DNA of 19,396 bases from CAYMDD01 sp964409675 (GTDB taxonomy: Bacteria > Pseudomonadota > Alphaproteobacteria > Rickettsiales > SXRF01): contig CAYPEF010000027.1 of NCBI GenBank assembly GCA_964409675.1, forward strand, positions 1 to 19,396, read 5' to 3'. Below, piece after piece: positions 14,429 through 19,396 of the stretch (position 1 is the stretch's first letter; each line of letters begins with the position of its first letter). A program made the position numbers and the translations under genes. Below the pieces are notes generated by a model, which worked only from the letters and a program-made list of their open reading frames with translations, ran no database searches and was not told the origin of the DNA.

Positions 14429-14457
14429 AAAATACCTTAATTCGCAGCTGTTGACAA
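14429..14457 (-). promoter_or_regulatory. Predicted promoter of the hybrid kinase
   Basis: On the minus strand, TTGTCA (14452-14457), a 17-base spacer and TATTTT (14429-14434) lie about 52 bases upstream of the kinase ATG. The match to sigma-70 consensus is fair (5/6 and 4/6). It abuts the T-rich tail of the predicted znuA terminator. Confidence 0.4.
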
Positions 14458-14461
14458 ATAA

Positions 14462-14486
14462 AAGCAGAATGCCTGGTAGCCTGCTT
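14462..14486 (-). terminator. Possible intrinsic terminator of the znu operon
   Basis: On the minus strand, AAGCAG pairs with CTGCTT across a 13-base loop and is followed by TTATTTG, about 32 bases after the znuA stop. The stem is short but the position and U-rich tail fit. Confidence 0.4.
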
Positions 14487-14517
14487 AACTATATATACAT
14501 TTGACAGAATTCTCTGC

Positions 14518-15402
14518 TTATTGCACCGGATTCCGCCGCATGCCTTCGGCCAGCACGCTTACATTATGCCTGAACAGCGCAACATAACTTGCTGCCGGCC
14601 CATCCGGACGGGAGAGAGAATCGGAATATAACATGCCGCCAACATACGCGTCCGCATCCTTCTCTAGCTGGCGGATCAGGCGGGAGTCGGTCATATTTTC
14701 CAGAAACACGGCGCGGATATGTATCGTGCGCACCTGGTCGATCAATTTTGCAATATCCGCGGCCGAAGCCTGGGACTCTGTGCTGATGCCAAGCGGCGCA
14801 AGAAATTTTACCTTATATTCTTCACCTAAATAGCGGAATGCATCATGTGTGCTGATGACATTGCGCTGGTGCGGCGGGATGGCGTCGATTTCCGCTTTTA
14901 CCCATGATTCCAGCTTATCAAGCTCATTCAGGTATCGCGCCGCATTGGCGCGGTAAAGCGCTTCGTGCGCCGGGTCGGCTGCGGTGAGCGCATTGCGGAT
15001 ATTCTTTACGTAGATTTTGCCGTTACTCAGGCTTTGCCATGCATGCGGATCGATTTCCGCAGGGTTTTCTTCAAGCTGCAATGCATGAACGCCATCGGTA
15101 ACGGCAACGATATTCGCCTTTTTCCCGGAGGCCACGGCCAGCCGCTCCAGCCAACCTTCCAGGCCAAGCCCGTTCGTAATCACCAGATCGGCGCGTGCCA
15201 GTTCGCGCGCATCGGCGGGAGAGGGGCTGTATGCATGCGTATCCGCATCAGGTCCGACAAGGGTGGTAAGCTCGACGGCATCTCCCGCCACTTGCTTTAC
15301 CATGTCGCCCAGAATGCTGAAGCTGGCAACAACATGCAGCTTTTCCTGCGCGTATGCTTGGGCAGAGAAAAGGAAAACAACCATTAATCCGATAAGGCGC
15401 AT
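14518..15402 (-). CDS. znuA: Zinc ABC transporter, periplasmic binding protein ZnuA
   Basis: A 294-residue cluster A-I metal-binding protein that captures zinc in the periplasm for ZnuBC. A signal peptide (MRLIGLMVVFLFSAQAYA, cleavage expected after residue 18) precedes VVASFSILGDMVKQVAG. Predicted metal ligands are His56 (DTHAYSPSP), His120 (DPHAWQS), His186 (STHDAFRYL) and Asp261 (YSDSLSRPDG). His at the third position fits zinc-type proteins, whereas manganese types usually have Glu. The long His-rich loop of E. coli ZnuA is absent. The ATG at 15402 is chosen because AGAGGG lies six bases upstream inside znuB, and a signal peptide begins exactly there; longer readings lie within znuB. It overlaps znuB by 19 bases and is the last gene of the operon. 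Zinc specificity also follows from the adjacent zur. Confidence 0.93.
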   Translation of the reverse strand: MRLIGLMVVFLFSAQAYAQEKLHVVASFSILGDMVKQVAGDAVELTTLVGPDADTHAYSPSPADARELARADLVITNGLGLEGWLERLAVASGKKANIVAVTDGVHALQLEENPAEIDPHAWQSLSNGKIYVKNIRNALTAADPAHEALYRANAARYLNELDKLESWVKAEIDAIPPHQRNVISTHDAFRYLGEEYKVKFLAPLGISTESQASAADIAKLIDQVRTIHIRAVFLENMTDSRLIRQLEKDADAYVGGMLYSDSLSRPDGPAASYVALFRHNVSVLAEGMRRNPVQ

Positions 15403-16280
15403 GCACTGCCCTCTATATGAAAATGCCGACGTGGGAAGAAGCGCACCAGCAGCCCGCCCGATACGCCGAAGATCATTGAAACCAGAAACCACGCGCTGGC
15501 TGTCAGCACGATGGCCGGGCCGGAGGGGAGCGCGTAATGGTAGGAAAGCAGCAGGCCGGTCATGGAGGATGCGATGCCGAATATCATGCTCAAGCCGATC
15601 ATGGCGTCGATACTGCGCGTCCAGAACCGTGCTGCGATGGCGGGAAGAATCATCATGCCAACCGCCATCAGCGTGCCGAGCACCTGGAAGGATGCAACCA
15701 GGTTCATTACTACCATCACCAGAAAAAGATGATGGTAAAATGTGCTGCGAACGCCTTGTCCACGAAGAAAGCCGGGATCGGCGCATTCCATGATCATTGG
15801 GCGGTAAATAAGCGCCATGACCAGCAGGCTGATGGTGGCGGCGCCGCCGACCAGTAATAGCGACTGCCCATCCACCGCCAATACGTTGCCAAACAGAATA
15901 TGCAGCACATCCACCGCGCTGCCTTTAATGGAAATCAGCAGCACTCCCAGCGCCAGCGAGGTTATGTATGCAGCGGTGAAGCTGGCATCTTCTTTTAGAT
16001 CGGTTACATGCGTCACCACTCCGGCAAGTAGCGCCACTGTCAGTCCGGCGAGCAGGCCGCCTAGCGTCATCGGCCAGAGAGAAAGGCCGGTCAGAAGAAA
16101 GGCCAGCGCTGCTCCCGGCAATACGGCATGCGAGGTGGCTTCGCTCATTAATGACATGCGCCGCAGCACAAGGAATACGCCGAGCGGTGCGCCGCTCACC
16201 GCCATGCAGATGCAGGCCACAAGGGCGCGCTTCATAAAGCCGTAATCGGCAAAAGGCTGAATCAGCGTGTCATATAGCAT
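15384..16280 (-). CDS. znuB: Zinc ABC transporter, permease ZnuB
   Basis: A 298-residue ABC-3 family membrane permease with about eight or nine hydrophobic helices. Typical segments include ACICMAVSGAPLGVFLVLRRMSLMSEATSHAVLPGAAL near the N-terminus and FQVLGTLMAVGMMILPAIAARFWT at about residues 205-230, the usual coupling region. It forms the channel for zinc delivered by ZnuA and powered by ZnuC. The ATG at 16280 overlaps the znuC stop by one base (TGATG), indicating translational coupling; starts further upstream lie inside znuC. A conserved C-terminal SGGLLVRFFPRRHF follows the last helix. Confidence 0.94.
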   Translation of the reverse strand: MLYDTLIQPFADYGFMKRALVACICMAVSGAPLGVFLVLRRMSLMSEATSHAVLPGAALAFLLTGLSLWPMTLGGLLAGLTVALLAGVVTHVTDLKEDASFTAAYITSLALGVLLISIKGSAVDVLHILFGNVLAVDGQSLLLVGGAATISLLVMALIYRPMIMECADPGFLRGQGVRSTFYHHLFLVMVVMNLVASFQVLGTLMAVGMMILPAIAARFWTRSIDAMIGLSMIFGIASSMTGLLLSYHYALPSGPAIVLTASAWFLVSMIFGVSGGLLVRFFPRRHFHIEGSACALSD

Positions 16281-17005
16281 CAATGACCCATGGCCCCCAT
16301 AACGGCAGGGCGGAATGTATGCGCGTTGAACAGCGCTTCCGGCTGCAAAATATCCTGCGGTTTTCCCCATGCAATCACTTCGCGCGCCAGTAGCAGGCAC
16401 TGTCCAAAATGCGCGCGGATCATCTCTAAGTCATGTAATACGCAGATTACGGTGCGCCCCTCCTGCTGCCAGCGGTGAATGATGCGCAGCAGCGCCTCGG
16501 TTGTGGATGCGTCTATGGCGGAAAAAGGCTCGTCCAGCAGAAGAAGCTTCGCATCCTGCACCAGAAGCCGCGCGAAAAGGGCGCGCTGGAACTGTCCCTG
16601 AGAAAGGCTGTTCAGGCTCCGCTGTTCAAAGCCGCGCAGCCCTACCGATTCCAGCGCCTGCCGCGCCTGCGCGATCTGCGGCGCCGTAATACGAGCGAAG
16701 CCGCCGTTGTTGCGCCAGAAGCCGGAAGTGACCAACTGCAAAATGGTAAGCGGGAACTCGCGCTCCACTTCCGCCAGCTGCGGAAGATAGGCGATGTCGC
16801 TGCGGGTGATACCGTGAAAGCGGATGCTGCCTTCGCATACCGGAAGCATGCCGGCGACGGCTTTCAGCAGCGTGCTTTTACCGCCCCCGTTCGGGCCGGC
16901 AATAGCAGTAAGCTCGCCGGCCATGAATTCGCCATTGAGGTGATGTACCGCCGGCTGGCGGCGGTAGGAGAGGGTGAGGTTATGGAGCGTTACCAGCGGT
17001 TGCAT
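16280..17005 (-). CDS. znuC: Zinc ABC transporter, ATPase ZnuC
   Basis: A 241-residue ABC ATPase. The Walker A GPNGGGKST is at 37-45, Q-loop Gln76 is in YLPQ, the signature LSQGQFQR at 134-141, Walker B LLLLDEP with Glu159, and the switch His191 in VLHDLEMI. The signature Gln-Gly-Gln variant fits metal-type ABC-3 ATPases. It energises ZnuB. The ATG at 17005 follows directly after the TAA of a possible 30-codon leader peptide in the same frame; a GGAA lies about eight bases upstream. It is the first recognisable gene of the operon, downstream of the Zur-box. Confidence 0.95.
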   Translation of the reverse strand: MQPLVTLHNLTLSYRRQPAVHHLNGEFMAGELTAIAGPNGGGKSTLLKAVAGMLPVCEGSIRFHGITRSDIAYLPQLAEVEREFPLTILQLVTSGFWRNNGGFARITAPQIAQARQALESVGLRGFEQRSLNSLSQGQFQRALFARLLVQDAKLLLLDEPFSAIDASTTEALLRIIHRWQQEGRTVICVLHDLEMIRAHFGQCLLLAREVIAWGKPQDILQPEALFNAHTFRPAVMGAMGH

Positions 17006-17098
17006 TTACGCTTCCATTGCCCAGCGCGCCAGAAGCCACAATACACCGCTCAGAACTGCCGCTGCGCCCACGCGCTGAAATGCGCTCCAGTAATACAT
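17006..17098 (-). CDS. Possible 30-residue hydrophobic leader peptide before znuC
   Basis: A short open frame from ATG 17098 to TAA 17008-17006 encodes 30 residues. It begins MYYWSAFQRVG and contains the hydrophobic stretch AAAVLSGVLWLLARW, long enough for one short membrane helix, and ends MEA. The TAA is immediately followed by the znuC ATG in the same frame, with no gap. The znuC ribosome-binding site would lie within its last codons. It starts 25 bases downstream of the Zur-box. I do not know this peptide. It could be a small membrane protein of the transporter, a translational leader, a remnant of a longer ZnuC, or a chance frame. The abutment and the composition favour a real coding segment, but the evidence is limited and its ribosome-binding site is weak. 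Confidence 0.4.
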   Translation of the reverse strand: MYYWSAFQRVGAAAVLSGVLWLLARWAMEA

Positions 17099-17122
17099 AT
17101 ATAAGCTTGCCTGGCGTTAATG

Positions 17123-17139
17123 ATGTGATAGTATAACAT
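17123..17139. promoter_or_regulatory. Zur-box (zinc uptake operator) between znuC operon and zur
   Basis: The 17-base sequence ATGTGATAGTATAACAT differs at one position from the Zur palindrome core ATGTTATAnTATAACAT. It lies between the divergent zinc genes and, on the minus strand, just downstream of a TATAAT (17143-17148), so a bound repressor would block transcription of znuCBA. A second half-site, TATAACAT, sits at 17145-17152, 13 bases from the first matching half. The match is seen; the use of this operator by the adjacent Zur follows from the family. Confidence 0.8.
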
Positions 17140-17243
17140 CACATTATAACATCCGGTTTGCTAGGTAAAGCGATTTAACATTATTACGAATGTGGAAAAT
17201 TGCGGTTGCCTGCTACCGGATAGATTTACCGCACGGAGCCCTT

Positions 17244-17654
17244 ATGCCCAGTAAAAACCTAGCATTGTCCCCGCATGAAACGCGGGTGCTGGAATTGCTT
17301 AAGAAAAAGCGCAAACCGCTGACCGCATACGATATATTGGACCAGCTGAGAAGTGCCGGTATTAAGGCGCCGCAGACAGTGTACCGCGCCTTGAACGGGC
17401 TGGCCGAAAAGGGGCTGGCGCACCGTATCCAGTCGCTTGGGGCGTTCGTTGCCTGTCGTAATGATGAAGACGATCACGGCTCGCAATTTGTGGTATGCCG
17501 CGCATGCGGCGCGGTGGAAGAGCTGCATGATCACCGTATTTGCCACTTTATACAGGAAATTGGAGAAAAGCTAAAATTCCAGATTGAGCGTGAAATGCTA
17601 GAGCTTATCGGCATCTGCAGCGCATGCAGGGGGAAAGAACCGTCAGAAATGTAA
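17244..17654 (+). CDS. zur: Zinc uptake regulator Zur (Fur family)
   Basis: A 136-residue Fur-family repressor. The winged-helix DNA-binding part is at about 8-65 (LTAYDILDQLRSAGIKAPQTVYRALNGLAEKGLAHRI). The metal-binding part holds the structural zinc pairs CRAC (Cys85, Cys88) and CSAC (Cys125, Cys128), plus Cys71, His78 and the HDHRICHF cluster at 95-102 that probably form the sensory site. Zur is preferred over Fur by the divergent znuCBA operon and the Zur-box. The ATG at 17244 is chosen because GGAG lies five bases upstream; an ATG at 17190 would add 18 residues with poor ribosome-binding support. Zn-bound Zur should repress znuCBA and perhaps itself. Confidence 0.94.
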   Translation: MPSKNLALSPHETRVLELLKKKRKPLTAYDILDQLRSAGIKAPQTVYRALNGLAEKGLAHRIQSLGAFVACRNDEDDHGSQFVVCRACGAVEELHDHRICHFIQEIGEKLKFQIEREMLELIGICSACRGKEPSEM

Positions 17655-17716
17655 GAGTAGCTGTTTATTTATACTGAATTTATATTTATATGATTCAACA
17701 TAACGAAGCCTTGATG

Positions 17717-17745
17717 CTGATCCGCGTAGCTTAACAGTATATAAT
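17717..17745 (+). promoter_or_regulatory. Possible kaiC promoter
   Basis: A perfect -10 TATAAT (17740-17745) lies 36 bases upstream of the kaiC ATG in an AT-rich region. The -35 candidate 17 bases earlier, CTGATC (17717-17722), is poor, so the promoter may depend on an activator or the match may be partial. Confidence 0.4.
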
Positions 17746-17780
17746 TTATCAATTTACAATGAAAGAAAGATACATCCTGA

Positions 17781-19396
17781 ATGTCCAAGCGACAAGCAAC
17801 CTTGCAAAAAGAAAAAACCGCCAGTAACACGCTTCCCAAATCCCCCACAGGCATTGACGGCCTTGATGAAATCACCGAAGGTGGGTTTCCGCGTGGTCGT
17901 CCTACTCTGGTGTGTGGAAGCGCCGGATGCGGTAAAACCCTGCTTGCTATGGAATTCCTGGTGCGCGGGGCTATGGAATATAACGAGCCGGGCGTATTCT
18001 TCGCTTTCGAGGAATCCAGTGACGAACTGACACAAAACGTGCGTTCGCTTGGTTTCGACCTCGACGAGATGCAGGAGCAGAAGAAAATACTCCTCGACCA
18101 TATTCATATCGACCGCAGCGAAATCGAGGAAACCGGCGAATACGACCTGGAAGGCCTGTTTATCCGCCTCGGTTACGCGATTGATTCCATCAAGGCCAAG
18201 CGCGTGGTGCTGGATACGCTGGAGACACTGTTCGGCGGCCTGGATAACGAGGCGCTCCTGCGCGCTGAACTGCGCCGGCTGTTTCACTGGCTGAAGGAAA
18301 AAGGCGTCACCGCCGTGATTACCGCCGAGCGCGGCGAGGGAAGCCTCACGCGCCAGGGTCTGGAGGAATATGTATCGGATTGCGTAATCCTGCTCGATCA
18401 CCGCGTCACCGACCAGACGTCCACGCGCAGGCTGCGTATCGTTAAATACCGCGGCACTTCACACGGCACAAATGAATATCCGTTCCTTATCGACAAGGAC
18501 GGCTTCAGCGTCATTCCCATCACCTCCATGCACCTGCAGCATGAAGCAAGCAGCGAGCGCATTTCCACCGGTATCGAGCGGCTGGATAAAATGCTGGCAG
18601 GGGGTATATACCGCGGGTCCAGCGTACTGTTGTCGGGCACTGCTGGATCCGGTAAATCCAGCCTGTCCGCGCACATGGCTGATGCCACCTGCCGGCGCGG
18701 CGAGCGGTGCCTGTACCTGGCTTTTGAGGAATCGCCGAAGCAGATCATACGCAATATGCGCTCGATCAATCTCGATCTGGAGCCATGGACCCAAAAGGGC
18801 CTGCTGAAATTCATAGCCAATCGCCCCTTCTTCTACGGCCTGGAGATGCATCTGGCGAGCATCATCAAGCAGGTGAAGGAATTCAAGCCAAGTATGGTCA
18901 TCATAGACCCGATCAGCAATTTCATGGATGCGGGCGGTATAAATGAGGCCAGCGCCATGCTGGTGCGGCTGGTCGATTACCTGAAAATGCATGATATCAC
19001 TGCCGTATTCGTAAGCCTTACCAGCGGCGCCAGGGCAAGGGAAACCACGGATGAAGGCCTTTCGTCCCTTATCGACACGTGGATATTGCTGCGCGATATC
19101 GAGCTGGGCGGCGAGCGCAACCGTGGCATGTATATATTGAAATCCCGCGGCACGCCGCACTCCAACCAGATACGCGAGTTCCTGATCACCAGCCGGGGTG
19201 TGGATATTCAGGATGTCTATGTTGGCCCTGAAGGCGTGCTGACCGGCTCGATGCGCGTGGCGCAGGAGGCGCGGGAAAAAGCGTCCAACATGGTGCGCCT
19301 GCAGGAAGCCGAGCGCAAGAAGCGCGAGCTTGACCGCAAACGCAAAGCCATGCAGGCGCAAATCCTTGCCATGCAGGCTGAGTTCGCCGCGGAAGA
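17781..19396 (+). CDS. kaiC: KaiC-like circadian clock ATPase/kinase (3' end outside window)
   Basis: The frame from ATG 17781 is open to the window edge (538 residues visible). Two RecA-like KaiC domains are present. CI has Walker A GSAGCGKT at 46-53 and catalytic Glu77-Glu78 in FFAFEES. CII has Walker A GTAGSGKS at 286-293, Glu316-Glu317 in LAFEESP, and the phosphorylation region TTDEGLSSLIDT at about 422-433. Aligned to Synechococcus KaiC (TDSHISTITDT), Ser428 and Ser429 replace Ser431 and Thr432, and Thr423 matches Thr426. From about residue 490 a charged helical tail (ARE, RKKRELDRKRK, MQAQI) continues past the usual cyanobacterial end near 519. Similar tails in Rhodobacter KaiC form coiled coils between hexamers. 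No kaiA or kaiB is in the window; kaiB may follow. No strong ribosome-binding site is visible. Confidence 0.94.
   Translation, partial: MSKRQATLQKEKTASNTLPKSPTGIDGLDEITEGGFPRGRPTLVCGSAGCGKTLLAMEFLVRGAMEYNEPGVFFAFEESSDELTQNVRSLGFDLDEMQEQKKILLDHIHIDRSEIEETGEYDLEGLFIRLGYAIDSIKAKRVVLDTLETLFGGLDNEALLRAELRRLFHWLKEKGVTAVITAERGEGSLTRQGLEEYVSDCVILLDHRVTDQTSTRRLRIVKYRGTSHGTNEYPFLIDKDGFSVIPITSMHLQHEASSERISTGIERLDKMLAGGIYRGSSVLLSGTAGSGKSSLSAHMADATCRRGERCLYLAFEESPKQIIRNMRSINLDLEPWTQKGLLKFIANRPFFYGLEMHLASIIKQVKEFKPSMVIIDPISNFMDAGGINEASAMLVRLVDYLKMHDITAVFVSLTSGARARETTDEGLSSLIDTWILLRDIELGGERNRGMYILKSRGTPHSNQIREFLITSRGVDIQDVYVGPEGVLTGSMRVAQEAREKASNMVRLQEAERKKRELDRKRKAMQAQILAMQAEFAAE

Noticed and set aside
15403..15786. 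N-terminal extension of znuA
   Set aside because: It lies wholly within znuB in another frame. The signal peptide and a strong AGAGGG place the start at 15402.
16281..16400. N-terminal extension of znuB
   Set aside because: It runs inside znuC; the ATG at 16280 forms a TGATG overlap and matches the expected membrane-protein start.
17759..17827. Short out-of-frame ATG frame overlapping the kaiC start
   Set aside because: It encodes 22 residues with no supporting signals. It could be an upstream frame affecting kaiC translation, but nothing beyond its presence supports that.
17754..19361. Long minus-strand open frames at 17754-18401 and 18459-19361
   Set aside because: They are shadows of kaiC, whose plus-strand frame carries complete Walker A motifs, catalytic Glu pairs and phosphosites.

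Overview
The window looks like a chromosomal segment of an alphaproteobacterium of moderate GC content. The species cannot be named from the sequence alone. Support comes from a DUF1674/SDHAF4-type small protein divergent from rsmB, a RatA/COQ10-family START protein, a short YacG, an alphaproteobacterial-type ParC (about 745 residues with a GyrA-like GSIDGD stretch), and a bacterial KaiC of the kind found outside cyanobacteria. Most genes are housekeeping. They are interleaved with four short unrecognised genes and a few intergenic stem-loop elements.

Layout. 1-1576 (+): the tail of an unidentified gene, then a 468-residue unidentified protein with a very Gly-rich membrane segment. 1573-3818 (-): yacG, rpe and rsmB, with a G/C-run hairpin between rpe and rsmB. 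3871-4614 (+), divergent from rsmB: an SDHAF4-like 51-residue protein and a membrane-anchored thioredoxin-like protein. 4675-7848 (-): rpsP, rimM and parC; rimM appears to start at an ATA codon overlapping the rpsP stop, and the usual trmD-rplS partners are absent. 7955-8891 (-): an unknown gene with a good promoter, and rnhA. 9019-10030 (+): an unknown helical protein and a RatA/COQ10-like protein. 10027-11265 (-): dctA. 11593-11952 (+): an unknown helical protein. 11996-14377 (-): a soluble PAS-PAS-PAS-HisKA-HATPase-REC hybrid kinase. 14518-17098 (-): a zinc-uptake operon (a possible 30-residue leader peptide, znuC, znuB, znuA), divergent from zur (17244-17654, +), with a Zur-box palindrome between them. 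17781 to the end (+): kaiC, cut by the window edge.

How the genes work together. The znuCBA-zur block is a complete zinc homeostasis unit: Zur with zinc should bind the shared intergenic palindrome and shut off uptake. rpsP and rimM act in 30S ribosome assembly, rsmB methylates 16S rRNA, and parC acts in chromosome decatenation. DctA imports C4-dicarboxylates such as succinate, and the SDHAF4-like protein would help mature succinate dehydrogenase, but these two genes are not adjacent. KaiC has both ATPase domains, conserved catalytic glutamates, a Ser-Ser pair at the clock phosphorylation position, and a charged helical C-terminal tail. That points to a KaiB/KaiC-type timer without KaiA, but any partner gene lies beyond the window.

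The most notable observations are the KaiC variant, the apparent ATA start of rimM, the in-frame leader peptide abutting znuC, and a habit of packing stop codons tightly: two convergent gene pairs share a CTAG, and two stop codons lie inside perfect hairpins. No rRNA, tRNA, CRISPR array, insertion sequence or prophage was seen.
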